A stretch of 64,000 nucleotides of DNA, taken from Symbiodinium kawagutii. Taxonomy: Eukaryota > Sar > Dinophyceae > Suessiales > Symbiodiniaceae. Shown piece after piece: positions 42,990 to 52,744 of this stretch. The DNA lies in the NCBI GenBank assembly GCA_009767595.1, contig VSDK01015324.1:229907-293906 (forward strand), given 5' to 3'. The notes beneath the pieces are model-generated. The model worked only from the letters and a program-made list of their open reading frames with translations. It had not been told where the DNA came from and searched no databases. The position numbers and the translations under genes were made by a program. Position 1 is the first letter of the stretch. Each line of letters starts with the position of its first letter.

Positions 42990-43586
42990 ATGACCCCGGG
43001 CGCAACTGACGACCGTTACAGGCTGAGAGCTGTTTCGGACACGACGGACACGAGAGGTGCACCCAGGGAGCCGGCCATGGTGCCAGTCCTGGAGGTCAGT
43101 TACCCATGAAAATCGAACCACCCCGGGAGATGATATGGGGAATACATAGGAGTTGGTTAAAACCACTAATAATGGTTAATGATAGGGATAGTAAGTAGCA
43201 AATTCTTGTTTACACAACTACTGGTCCGTGGTTTGACATATATACTATTTTCCCAAATGAAGCAACACGTGGTTGGTTGGTTGACGTGTGCATATTTTTT
43301 CGTAGGGGTGGTTCAACCACCAACCAGATATCCACTGTGTTATCCACTGTGTGTGCGCATTGGGGTATATAGAATTCGGCAGAACTCTACGTATGCCATT
43401 GTCCATCCCAATGACCATGAATCTGGACTGTCTGATATTGATGAAACCCTACCCTTCCAGTTACCATTATAGCATTATAGCAGGTAACCAACCCCAAACA
43501 ACAATGGTAGACACCAGCTGGTTACCTGCTATAATGGCAACTGGAAGCCCAGGGAAACATTCTGGGAGCCCGACAGCCTTGAGTGA
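42990..43586 (+). CDS. Complete three-exon gene, 71-residue acidic protein
   Basis: Exon 1 (42990-43094) begins MTPGATDDRYRLRAVSDTT and ends phase 0 at CTGGAG|GTCAGT. Exon 2 (43383-43459) follows GAATTCGGCAG and reads NSTYAIVHPNDHESGLSDID, ending phase 2 at TTCCA|GTTACC inside the left end of a family C element. Exon 3 (43553-43586) begins at the AG in that element's right end and reads ETFWEPDSLE then TGA. The three exons total 216 bases, exactly 72 codons with the stop. Four codons (LPFQ) come from the mobile element. Intron 1 contains a family A copy. The product is small, acidic and soluble; function unknown. Confidence 0.6.
43221..43327 (+). mobile_element. Family A element, intronic
   Basis: CTGGTCCGTGGTTTG to TTCAACCACCAACCAG, in intron 1 of the 71-residue gene. 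Confidence 0.7.
43447..43554 (+). mobile_element. Family C element acting as an intron
   Basis: CCCTACCCTTCCAGTTACC to AACTGGAAGCCCAGGG, flanked by AAA twice. GT at 43460 and AG at 43552 give a 93-base intron that keeps frame. Confidence 0.7.
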
Positions 43587-43783
43587 TGTGCACTTGGTTG
43601 AGCTTCGACCATGGAGCCTCAAGAATGAATCAGCATCATCAAATATGACATGTTAATATTGTTTTTGCCAATTCACAAGATAGCAAATTGACTCCTCATA
43701 GATTTTACTTACACCTACATGTATTGCACATATACGTTTACATTGGCACACATGCATACAGACATGATTCCTATATAAGCGAA

Positions 43784-43970
43784 AGCCCAAGCTATTTTGA
43801 CGACATGCTCGAGATCAATCGCAACATCTCCCAGCTGCATCTCCAAAAGGTAGCCATGCCCAACTATTCCCAAGCGCTGTCGAAGGTTGTTCTCGGCGCT
43901 GGGGGGGCAGACGCAGGGACTTTGACAATCATCAGCCACATCACCAGGCGTAACAATGACTTTAAAAAAC
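43784..43970 (+). CDS. Candidate exon, unknown protein
   Basis: Reads SESPSYFDDMLEINRNISQL, HLQKVAMPNYSQALSKVV and LGAGGADAG. Only this frame looks like protein. The acceptor may be CTATATAAG. It could precede the exon at 44398, although that one starts with its own ATG. Confidence 0.52.
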
Positions 43971-44108
43971 CAACTGGTCATGATGATTGACCATCAAAAA
44001 GGCGTTTAAACAACCGAAAAACCGATGTTTTGTCACAAGAATCATCTCAACAAACCATTCATGACCAATAGACCGACCTGTCAAACTAAGAATCGTGTAA
44101 ACATATCT

Positions 44109-44220
44109 GGCTGCGGGTCAAAACCCCATACACCTGGTTCCCTTACTATCAACCATAGGTTTCCCTATCATTGTTGGTTACTAGCCACCATTATTGCTTG
44201 GTTAATGTTGACCCATCCCC
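44109..44220. mobile_element. Family B element
   Basis: GGCTGCGGGTCAAAACCCC to GTTGACCCATCCCC, flanked by ATCT twice. Confidence 0.7.
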
Positions 44221-44262
44221 ATCTAAACATCATCTATAAGAACATACCTAGACATCATCTAT

Positions 44263-44383
44263 ACAAGGTGGGCCCCTTAGTTAGGTAAGTTGGTTCATAA
44301 CTAGGGTAACTACTAGGTATGGTAGATATAACCATAGTTAAATGGCTTATTAACCAACTTATAACTAGGGGGGCCCACCTTGT
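44263..44383. mobile_element. Family G element (TA duplication)
   Basis: CAAGGTGGGCCCC to GGGCCCACCTTG with TA on both sides; TAGTTA and AAGTTGGTT also pair. It is the only copy seen in the window. Confidence 0.7.
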
Positions 44384-44397
44384 AAGAACCATCCACC

Positions 44398-44564
44398 ATG
44401 TGGTTGCGACCTCGCTATGGCCACGTCAGTGCTGCTAGGCTCGAATTCGAGGGCAGCCATACACCAGAAGACCCCCGTCTTCACATGCGGCCCATGGAAG
44501 CGGGCGGGAAGATTGAGTGGACTGCCTATGTGGAAGAGTTTCTTGGATCCAAACTGAGAATTTG
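44398..44564 (+). CDS. Candidate first exon, unknown protein
   Basis: ATG at 44398 reads MWLRPRYGHVSAARLEFEGS, HTPEDPRLHMRPMEAGGKI and EWTAYVEEFLGSKLRIW, ending phase 2 at TTTG|GTACGT. Composition and donor are good. The family G element ends 14 bases upstream and may carry the promoter or the trans-splice region. Downstream exons were not found. Confidence 0.55.
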
Positions 44565-44565
44565 G

Positions 44566-46171
44566 TACGTTTGGAGGGTAGCTACCAGATTCCGGTCGAG
44601 GCAAAGCTGGATAAAGTGCGATTTCTTGGGTAGTTCACAGGCAGTGCCCCTATTGAAGAACCGGCTATGTCAGTGTCAGGGCAATTAATGCCATATGATT
44701 TGCGGATTTCCAGGATCGTACAGTGTTTATACTATCATGTGCCAGTGTTGTTGGATGGATGTTCCCTAAGATAATTATGCCAAATGATAAGCATGCAAGT
44801 GCCCATTTGGGTAAGACAACTCTAAGAGAAAGACGGCATAGAGATTCGCAACTGGGATGGACTTGCGGCAAGAAATGATTTGAGAGTAATGGTAGATCCA
44901 TATCAATAAACCCCTAGTTTACCTTAAACAGCTTCAGATTTGTCCAAAACATATGAGGTTTGTTAGTATGGATCCAACATTAGCTTTGATTTTAAAACAA
45001 CAAGTTTATTCAAACTCGCTTTTGACTGGTAGGGAGGTGGTGCAGAATGGTGCACAGAACTCCGGAGCTATGGACGTTAGTGCTCAGTGCCCTTTAAGTG
45101 GGAAGCAGTTGTAGAGGGACCAAATGGAGGTACAAGGCAGGCCCCCAGCCGCAGCTATAAGTTGGTAACTGCCTCTTCCCTTGGCTGGGGTTGGCCACAA
45201 GTTCGAGCTTGCATATATATACAAATATCAGATTACTTAATTCTTTCAGTGCTTGGGGCCTGCTGGGTCCCTTATATGGATTCTTGGGATGCAGTCCCTG
45301 GCTCAGGTTGTGCCGGGCAGAAATGCGATGGTGGACCGAAGACGAGGAAGGTCCAACAAGCAAAGAGGCCACCGGGGCCCGGCCACCGGAGCCCACCAGG
45401 GTTATTGCACGCCAAGATTGGAAATATTTACAAGGCCGGAGAGTATATACATAAATAGATATATAGATACATTCATGGCGTTGTGCATTTTGACGATGGC
45501 ATGCATTTATTTCGTTGAATGTATTTTGCAATGCGAACTGTTGTGTGAACTTCTGTCTCGATAAGCTATGTTTGACTTCTTCTCATAGCTAGTTGTTTGG
45601 CAGGAACTGCAAACCTGCCAAAGATCTGTCAGGCTTTGAGCAACACTTATCTGGGTGTATCCCCATCGTATTGAAGCATCAATCGAATCTTGTGCATATA
45701 GAGTCCGATTCGAACCATTGGGCGGTGTAAGCCACTAATACCCAAGCATAGGCCGACCATAATCAACCAGCATTGAATGGCAAAATGAAGTGCATAGCAC
45801 ATCGCACCAAGTGATGAAACAACAACTCAGATATTTTTGTTGTTTCACCCGCTATGTTTCGAACTCAATAAATATTTGCACCTTCCGAGTAAGAAGTGAT
45901 TATGTTTTGGACATTTTTAGTTCCAGCATAGCCTGACATGATTGTCACAGCTATCCACATTCAACAATTTTTGCATCACTACAACTGCCGCAGTCTTCAT
46001 CCTACTCAGCCAACCCAACGGTTGGACGAAGACATTAAGAAGTTTTTTTGGGCAACCAAGCCGACATACATCCACACGTTTTGATCGTTAAGTGCCCGCG
46101 TCACGCAGGTTTCAATGCATGCTTGACCTGTAAACCTGGATTTGGTGAAACCTGGCTGTCATCATAGTCAG
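44566..46171. other. Spacer
   Basis: 45087-45458 is open in several frames on both strands with no consistent exon. Nothing firm. Confidence 0.3.
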
Positions 46172-46497
46172 AATTGATCATGTACTTTTGAAGGACGTGG
46201 TTTGGAATTCAGACATTGGCAGTGCTTGGCTTACCAGCAACATGCTGTCCGCGGCACAGGACAAGTTGCGATTGGCAGCGCTACACGCTGTGAACAGTCG
46301 CTGGTCATTTCAGCTCACGCACTTTCTGGTTGGTGGTTTGGGAAACATTTTTTATTTTCCCTAGTAGTCATTAACAAATGGTTGTTTTTTTTTCAGGGGT
46401 TGAAACCACCAACCAGCTTTGGTACTCCGAACTAACCAAGTACAAGGTTCACCCTCTGGGACGGTCAAAACAGCATGTCACTCCTGTCTCAATATAG
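46172..46497 (+). CDS. Two exons split by a 88-base family A intron
   Basis: Exon 46172-46328 follows the acceptor ATCATAGTCAG and reads IDHVLLKDVVWNSDIGSAWL, TSNMLSAAQDKLRLAALHAV and NSRWSFQLTHFL, ending phase 0 at CTG|GTTGGTGG. Exon 46417-46497 begins after AACCAG and continues LWYSELTKYKVHPLGRSKQH to TAG at 46495-46497. Both sides are clearly protein-like and the join keeps frame. This is the cleanest evidence that family A is an intron. The upstream exon or exons were not found, and the family is not recognised. Confidence 0.62.
46326..46416 (+). mobile_element. Family A introner-like element
   Basis: CTGGTTGGTGGTTTGGG to GTTGAAACCACCAACCAG, flanked by CTTT twice (4-bp duplication). The intron is 46329-46416. 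Confidence 0.82.
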
Positions 46498-46885
46498 GCG
46501 CGCGCATACATATACACACATGCATTTGATGAATAGTAGTAGATATGTGTATAAATTCTTTTGTGTGCATACATGTGTGCTCTTTTGTGTGCGTACATAC
46601 TCACGTATGTGTATTATCTGGTTTGTACATAAGTTGATATGATATGTTTATATAATATACATCTAATCTATACACAGTATGTTTACATCTATTGCATTTG
46701 TTTGCATGTTTGCGTTTTTGGGCAGTGTTTGTTCACATCTCTTTTTGTGTTTCTATCTCATTGCAGTTCTTTTGTTTGTACTTGGGTGGATCTAACCATT
46801 AAGCAGGTTGTGCTCTGATTATTTTTGACCGCTTGTTTTCTTCCACCAGTTATCTAAAAACAGGCCAAGTGCAGCACACGGGAAT
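46498..46885. other. Purine-pyrimidine alternating spacer
   Basis: Many CATACATATACACACATG-type strings; no gene. Confidence 0.5.
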
Positions 46886-47543
46886 TTGGAGCTTGAAACA
46901 CCTGGGCATGTGCCAAAACAGCGGAACCCCTCATGGTTTCCCTTCGCAGAATGGGGGCCGTTGGTTACCCGTCATGCCGTGGCCCAAGGGTTGACGCTGC
47001 CAGTTGCCGCGCCCAGGCACGTTGCTTTGCACACGAAAGGCCTTGGTGTTACGCGTGGCCAGTGGTGAGTTGGCTCGCAATCGTCCGGTGTTGGACTTTG
47101 GAGGCGGTGGAACCGAGTGGAGCGTAGCTGCTGTGCTAAGCCAGGGCGGCTACAGCTGGGTTGATGGGATTAGGTGCTGGTATTTTGCATGGAATTTTCC
47201 GGTGATGCCCAAGCAGCCCAATTATCAATGATATTCGCTACATTTGGAAGACCTTGTTCAGTTGCATGTGGCGTTGGAATCAGGTATAATCAGGTTTTCA
47301 CGATGCTTCGAACATGAGTCCTTTTGCTTCTCTCCGATTCCTTTTGTTTGGGTCTGGAGGCGAATCACAGCAACTTCCCGCAGTGCTTGTCAGCCCCAAC
47401 GACATTACAATGTCTCCCGCTGTGTTGCTTGGTGGGGTGCCGTGTGGCGGTTGTGCGAAGTAAATGATGGTTTGACGTGTCGTGGTGAGTTGTTCCAAGA
47501 AGTAGAAACACGGAACATAGCCCTGGAGGCACTTGCTTGGTGA
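46886..47543 (+). CDS. Cluster of plus-strand coding segments, unknown gene
   Basis: At least three segments look coding. The first is 46886 to about 47066, with a donor CCAGTG|GTGAGT. The second, 47004-47231, reads ASGELARNRPVLDFGGGG and AAVLSQGGYSWVDGIRC to a stop. The third, about 47291-47462, reads SPFASLRFLLFGSGGE, then QQLPAVLVSPNDITMSPAV. The last follows ATAATCAG directly after AATCAGGT, so a 10-base duplication separates it from an upstream frame (EDLVQLHVALES). The phases do not join cleanly, so either splicing is more complex than I can resolve or the copy is damaged. Confidence 0.4.
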
Positions 47544-47750
47544 ATCATTGGATGATCCTGGAAAGGATGACCAGCACTACATCCGGGACTGGATGGCTTG
47601 CACCCACAAACTTAGGTTTTTAGTAAGGGATCTATAAGCCACCAAGGGGAGCAATTGCAGCGAAAAGCCAAGATTTTGAACGAGCTCCTTGCCACACGTG
47701 AGACCATGTTTTCCCGTGTGCGGCAACCTCACATCTCTCAGGACCAAATT
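47522..47750 (+). CDS. Coding region interrupted by a short family F element
   Basis: Left part: RHLLGESLDDPGKDDQHYIR (47525-47584). Right part: EQLQRKAKILNELLATRETM, then FSRVRQPHISQ (about 47650-47745). Removing family F plus one copy of its GGGA duplication joins them in frame through CGG GAG CAA. No GT donor is available at that point, so either a non-canonical intron or a disrupted gene is possible. Confidence 0.45.
47589..47646. mobile_element. Family F element, 58-bp internally deleted copy
   Basis: CTGGATGGCTTGCACCC to TATAAGCCACCAAG, flanked by GGGA twice. Confidence 0.72.
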
Positions 47751-47850
47751 TGGAAGAGGCAGGTGCTGATTTTTTTGGGAGAGCCATGCCATGGCACACC
47801 ACTTTGGTGCACAAAACGGGGCATTTGGAGGATTTGTTTCGCATGAAGTC

Positions 47851-48520
47851 ATCAGCTGAAAGCCTTATTTGCATTCAAAGGGTGGACATGCAACAAATTT
47901 CCATTGCTAAGTACTAGCCTTTCCAAACAGATTGCCAGCCCTCACGCCCCACAAACAAAAGCCCACATTGAAGCGCGACCGCAGGCTCCAAACGCAAAAT
48001 GATGCTTCCTGATATGGCCACCCAGCTGTGCAACAGTGATGTTGGAGATCGATTATCCAGCTGATCGTTTTGGGAGGAGCAAGTTTCATTACCCAGCCGC
48101 TGGTGCAGTTTGAACCCAGGACTTATTGATTTTCGCTCAGTGCAACGTGATCATCACCTGGGAACCCCAAACAATCTTAAGAAAAAACATGAAAAAACTA
48201 CGAGTGTTTGACTGGCACTTTTCATATTCTAATCCGTGAACCACCACTGCAAAATGGGCATTGATGGACACATTCTGAGAGTCTGAAAGGACATTCTGTG
48301 TGAAATTTGTTCGGGGGGTTGTGTTGGCTTTGGATAAGCAATCCCAGTGTCGACTGTGGTGAGTTTGTGGTGCGATCAGTTCATTTCAAGTCGGTATCCT
48401 TGCCACACATTTTGTTGTTCAGATGCGGGGATGCCTATGCACTGATTGTTGCTTGAGCCGAAGTCAAAGGCGCGCTGATTTGGTACAGATTTTCTTCAAC
48501 CAGTCCAGGGAACGAATCAT
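47851..48520. other. Spacer
   Basis: No supported exon. Confidence 0.35.
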
Positions 48521-48784
48521 TTGTGTAGTTCATGCGGATCATCATGCAGACACAATGGATCCACTAGGATGATTGTGTGGGGAAGGAAAATTTGTGGCAC
48601 ACCATGGGTTCCCAATGCTGGCTCTAGGAACGAACACCAGAGCAGGTTGGGCTTGGCTGTTCTGCACGTGCATGTCCCCTACAATGATCGGAATGAAACA
48701 AACCAACCTGTCCCTCAAGGCCAGCTACCCAAAGTGGTGGAGAAATCTTGTTTTCCACTCACTGAACTGCTAAGTGTGTATTAG
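48521..48784 (+). CDS. Hypothetical frame, two plausible phases
   Basis: One frame reads SRNEHQSRLGLAVLHVHVPY then KVVEKSCFPLTELLSVY; the other reads GFPMLALGTNTRAGWAWLF. Both end in this block. The region is probably coding, but the phase is undecided. Confidence 0.38.
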   Translation: MCSSCGSSCRHNGSTRMIVWGRKICGTPWVPNAGSRNEHQSRLGLAVLHVHVPYNDRNETNQPVPQGQLPKVVEKSCFPLTELLSVY

Positions 48785-48787
48785 CTG

Positions 48788-49208
48788 ATGGTCGCTCAGG
48801 TTTTGTCACAGAAAGCTCCGCTGCCCGCGGCCCCTGTCGCCAGAAACGCTCCGAATCGGACTCTTTCAGGTCTTGTCCACCTCTTCGGTTTGAATTTCCC
48901 CCTGGCAGCTGTTGAATTTCTATGAATCTCCCCCTCAAGTTCAAGAGGTTCAGGAGCTAAAAACACGAGTCATGGCAGCCAGCTGCAATGCCTCCCAGCC
49001 GCTGCCAAGTTTATGAATGAGCCCATCGCCTCGCGATCGCATTTCTCAATCTCTTTCGATGTCGAAAGTCAGAGGTGCAGCTGCGAAGCCTTTGGGAGTC
49101 GAAAAGCTGATGGGACAGCACCTTGTTGAGGACACAGACCTTCAATCCATCCACACTTTATGCAGTATTTTTGCTTCCTTTTGTACACATGGTGGTTTCT
49201 CTAAATAG
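48788..49208 (+). CDS. Coding-like region, possible FHA core
   Basis: Several frames are open. One around 48990-49070 reads AAKFMNEPIASRSHFSISFD, which fits the central FHA pattern (SRxH followed by alternating hydrophobics). A second frame has ATG at 49017 (MSPSPRDRISQSLSMSK) and ends at 49206-49208 with a stop supplied by the left end of the family D element. An FHA-like C-terminal exon lies on the same strand at 50819. Exon boundaries are not resolved. Confidence 0.38.
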
Positions 49209-49290
49209 GGGACCCCAAGAATGGATGGTTTATTACTATAAATGGTTAATATTGGATGATTTTGAGGGTCCCTTATTTTGAGAAACATCC
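49191..49290. mobile_element. Family D element
   Basis: GGTGGTTTCTCTAAATAGGGG to TTATTTTGAGAAACATCC, flanked by ACAT and ACAA. GT at its left end could serve as a donor. Confidence 0.7.
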
Positions 49291-49510
49291 ACAAGTCTAT
49301 TAAAAGCGATGCTTGCTAGCAGCATCTAGCAGCTATACTATCTCTATTTGCCTGTTCAAGGATTGATCTTGAATCAATCCTGACGTTCCTGTCTATGTGT
49401 TGATTTGTCTCTATCTTTCTGTTCATCCAAGATGCCGCCCTCAGCGAGTTGACCCACCATCAGCCCAAGCAACCTCCGAATTATTTGAGTCTCACCATTT
49501 TTTCTTTCAG

Positions 49511-49549
49511 TGGCGATGCAGGCTTTCCTCACCTGCCCCTGGTCTCAAG
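49511..49549 (+). CDS. Candidate 39-base microexon
   Basis: The strong acceptor TTTTTCTTTCAG and donor CAAG|GTATGT enclose 39 bases open in all three frames. Identified from splice sites only. Confidence 0.35.
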
Positions 49550-50100
49550 GTATGTCACATTTGTAGGAATGTCATGTTTGGGGAGGACCCAAAGTGAGAA
49601 AATGTCCTTGTTGTTTGTTGACTGCTGACTTAGCTGCTTTGACTGCGATGCGTTCACAAGCCCGAGTGCATATATAGACCTGTGCAATTACATGCCTGTG
49701 AGGATTGGCATTGAAGAGCAAAATGATTTTTTGTTTCAATTCTACCTTGTTTGCTTTTGCGCAGGCCTTTCTTGCCATTCATGCATATACTTGCACACAT
49801 GTAATGTATGCATGGTGTGAACCTCATGGGGTATCCTAATACAAATTGTCGATGCTGCTGTTTTTCCATGTCTTTATTTTCCTACCAACCTATTTCGTGC
49901 CGCCGGCAGATACCAGAACAGTCAGCAGCTGTTGAACTTTGATGAAAAACACCTCACATTAATTGCAACCCGACCTCATGGATCATTCAGAGTTCTGAGC
50001 ACATCCACCTTTGATAAACGCACATGTTCACCTTCCATTCAGCAAGCGCACCATTGATTGTATCTTAACCATGCCTATCTGGACATCATGGTGCTTCCAG
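49550..50100. other. Intron or spacer
   Basis: No repeats of the main families or exons are recognised. Confidence 0.3.
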
Positions 50101-50192
50101 GGGCACAATACCGAAGTCCACTCAGCTTTGGCTGAACCTTCGGGAAGGCGATGGAAACAGAAACCCTTCTTAGTGTTGACGTTGACCGCAGC
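50101..50192 (+). CDS. Candidate 92-base exon
   Basis: Acceptor GTGCTTCCAG and donor GCAGC|GTAAGT. One frame reads GHNTEVHSALAEPSGRRW. The minus strand is open as well (NTKKGFCFHRLPEGSAKAEW), but the two good plus-strand sites favour plus. Confidence 0.4.
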
Positions 50193-50383
50193 GTAAGTTG
50201 TGCCAGGTATCAAGTCATGGACGCCGGATCCAAGTGGGGAACTTTTATCAAGGCTCGGCGGAGAAGCAAAGCTCTCATAGGGTTCCATGGGCGTAGCTCA
50301 TTTTATTGAAGTTCCATGTAGGACCAAATAATCTAACAGTTGTATTATAGCTAGGCTGAGGCAGGTCTGATCTGAAGGCGATT

Positions 50384-50408
50384 GAGAGAGAGAGAGAGAG
50401 AGAGAGAC
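50384..50408 (+). repeat. (GA)n microsatellite
   Basis: About 12 units. Confidence 0.95.
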
Positions 50409-50639
50409 AACAGTTGTTCTTTTTGGCTACCAATTTGAGCCAGCAAACGAACGTGAAGAATCCCAAAAGTCATTGTCCCACAATTGGATCCTACAATGAG
50501 TTCTTGGTTTCTAAGTGAGCGACATCCATTGCAGTTCCTGCTGTGCATATCACGAAACGACGACTGGACGATCTCCCCAGAATTTCGGGATACCCAGTTC
50601 CGACTGGTCGGGTGAAGCGTTGAACCACTTCCGGCGACC

Positions 50640-50810
50640 CATTCTCCACCTCAAGCATTTCCAGGTAACCTAGGTAGCCTGTAGCCCCCCTGGTAGTCCC
50701 CATAGTATTTCAAGGAGGTAGCAACCCCTGGTTACCTTGAAATGTTCCCTCCAGGTAGTCCCCTTGGTGGCCCCCCCAAGGACCGTCCCCCTGGTGGACC
50801 GTCCCTGTGC
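50640..50810. repeat. CCAGGTAGTCCCC/GGTAACC-rich imperfect repeats
   Basis: GGTAGTCCCC, GGTAACC and GGACCGTCCC recur over about 170 bases before the FHA-like exon. Confidence 0.5.
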
Positions 50811-50818
50811 CGTTTCAG

Positions 50819-50949
50819 GTTGGTGCGGAAGGCTTGGAGCTGAGCTGTGGAGATTGGATTCGCATCGGCAATGCTGAGCTGGTCATTCGCTACTGCGGCG
50901 GCGCCTGCAAGAGGCGAAGGGGAGAAGGGGCCCCGTGGTGGTGGAGCTG
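50819..50949 (+). CDS. Exon encoding the C-terminal strands of an FHA-like domain
   Basis: Acceptor GTGCCGTTTCAG and donor AGCTG|GTAAGC. It reads VGAEGLELSCGDWIRIGNAE, LVIRYCGGACKRRRGEGAPW. The pattern L-x2-GDxIxIGNxEL is the typical final beta-hairpin of forkhead-associated domains, which bind phosphothreonine peptides. The Cys-rich, basic tail is unusual. The exon ends in phase 2. Possible upstream FHA pieces lie at 48990-49070. Confidence 0.55.
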
Positions 50950-51478
50950 GTAAGCACGGATGGCATCAGGTTAGGGGTCCATAAGCCCTTAGGGATAAAT
51001 CACATGAAATCACCAGCTAATTATTGAGTAGGTAAACTGAGGGTGGCTTGTTCATATGGATATACGACCATTGCGAATGGTTTGAAGGATGGCTTAAAGG
51101 ATGTTGATATTAAGGATGGTTTGACTGGTTTTCAAGGACTCAATGTTTTCACCACATTCTTTGCAAGGCCCAAAGAATTTCAACTAAACCGATTGGATTG
51201 AAGGATTTAAGGACTGACTGGATTGATGTTGATTCATGATGCCAACAGCAGTTTGTTAATGATCAACCAGCGATTAAAGGATGCAAACTAATCAATGTTT
51301 CATTTCTTGTCAGCATAAGGTTACACAGATGTCTAGCACTGTACATGCTTGAAAGGCACTTATAATGTCAGGTCATCATGACTACGTAGCTCAGTTACTA
51401 GCAAGACTAGCAAGGGAGTTTCTCTGTTTCATGCGTACTGAACTGCTTATAACGAAGTACTGAACACCGCCATGCCGA
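50950..51478. other. Spacer
   Basis: AAGGATGG-type strings recur (51080-51240), suggesting an old repeat. No gene. Confidence 0.35.
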
Positions 51479-51881
51479 ATGAATGATGCTTGGCAATGGC
51501 CCACCTGGTCCATGCCTTGCCAGGGAGCGATCCCCCGTCCCAAGCATCCAAGGGCGGCACAGCCGCAGGCACAGGGAGAGGAGACCTCGTCTCCACACTT
51601 CTTTGAGGCCTTTCCCAGGTGCCACGGACCATGGGGTCACAGGGTGTCCATGGCTTCATGGGGTGTCTTGTCAGCGGGAGACCTCGAAAAGGGCCAACTT
51701 GGTGAAGTCACGCATTTTGGGACGATATTTCGAGTTGCAATCTATACACCTGGGTTGGTGGTTTGATTAGCATTTTTTACAGTTCCCTAGTATTGACACA
51801 TGACTGGTTGACCATTTTTTCAAAGGGGTGGTTCAACCACCAACCAGCCAGCACATGATTGAAGGGACGATCCAACCATAG
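51479..51881 (+). CDS. Two-exon gene across a 94-base family A intron
   Basis: Exon 1 (51479-51753) starts at ATG and reads MNDAWQWPTWSMPCQGAI, with later parts EETSSPHFFEAFPRC and SAGDLEKGQLGEVTHFGTI, ending phase 2 at CCTGG|GTTGGTGG. Exon 2 (51848-51881) completes Gly and reads QHMIEGTIQP then TAG. The intron is 51754-51847, GT to AG, exactly the family A boundaries. The predicted protein has about 102 residues; function unknown. An overlapping +1 frame is also open in exon 1, so the phase is not certain. Confidence 0.48.
51750..51847 (+). mobile_element. Family A introner-like element
   Basis: CTGGGTTGGTGGTTTGATT to TTCAACCACCAACCAG. Confidence 0.75.
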
Positions 51882-52031
51882 TTGGATAGGATATATGATG
51901 GCATATGGCATTTTGAAAAAACAACATTCATGAACCGCATAACATCACATATATGTGGATGATTTAGGGCCTTCAGGACCGATCCTCAGAGAACAAGAAA
52001 TTCAGGTACCACTCAAAATTTAGACAGCCTG

Positions 52032-52265
52032 GTGGCCTGGTATGGCTGTCAAAGATCGACTTTATACAAAACAAGTTTCAAATCGTGCAAGACAATGGAC
52101 GTGGAGGCCGCAGTCAAATTGTTGTCCATCAAGTTGTATTCTTATGAATTTGGCACGCTCACAATGCAAGGTCCACACAGTTCCCAATTCTTAGAGCATA
52201 TCATTCCAACGTTTGATTTCAAATGTGATAGCTCAGCCGCTGGTTTTCCTTCCTCGTGTAACTGA
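52032..52265 (+). CDS. Small hypothetical protein or exon
   Basis: The frame opens at 52032; ATG at 52095 or nearby reads MDVEAAVKLLSIKLYSYEF, then PHSSQFLEHIIPTFDFKC, with a stop TGA at 52263-52265. Composition is clearly protein-like. No known domain. Confidence 0.5.
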   Translation: MAWYGCQRSTLYKTSFKSCKTMDVEAAVKLLSIKLYSYEFGTLTMQGPHSSQFLEHIIPTFDFKCDSSAAGFPSSCN

Positions 52266-52362
52266 GGGTTGGCATGAAACTGCTGGGAGGTTGAACCACC
52301 TGCCATGGTTCACTAGTGGTTTTATATGGTTAATGATAATGGGTAATCATTACAAAGTCTGA

Positions 52363-52744
52363 TTGAAAACTCGCTACTGTCCAAGCTCTAGATATTCCCC
52401 AGCTAGTCGATCCAAAGGTGATGCGTTGATGCTTCATCCTGGTGTGTTGCGACGTCCAAAATTAGTCATTTTTCCATGGCATTCCACCGAGGGAGCGGTG
52501 GGTCAAAAATCCTGTACCTTTGGTTCCCTTGTGATTAAACCTTATTTTTCCCTATTATTGTTGGTGGTTATCCCCTATTTGTTGATTAATATTGACCCAT
52601 GGCCAGTTTGGGGCGTTCACAAGCCTCACCGGAAGGACGTGGCAACATTCACCTGACCGGGTGGTTGGATACGTTGCTTTCGTTGTTTGTCTTGGCTTTG
52701 CTCCACGCTTGGTGCTCAACTGGCTGGCCAATCTTGGGCCCTAG
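52363..52744 (+). CDS. Two exons across a family B intron, possible membrane segment
   Basis: Exon 1 (from about 52363 to 52497) reads GDALMLHPGVLRRPKLVIF and PWHSTEGA, ending phase 0 at GCG|GTGGGTC. Exon 2 (52607-52744) begins after TGGCCAG and reads FGAFTSLTGRTWQHSPDRV, VGYVAFVVCLGFAPRLVL and NWLANLGP then TAG. The hydrophobic stretch could span a membrane. The intron is 52498-52606 (109 bases). Both halves are protein-like and the phase agrees. Confidence 0.58.
52495..52606 (+). mobile_element. Family B introner-like element, opposite orientation to 58726
   Basis: GCGGTGGGTCAAAAATCC to TTAATATTGACCCATGGCC. GT at 52498 and AG at 52606 flank it. Confidence 0.7.
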
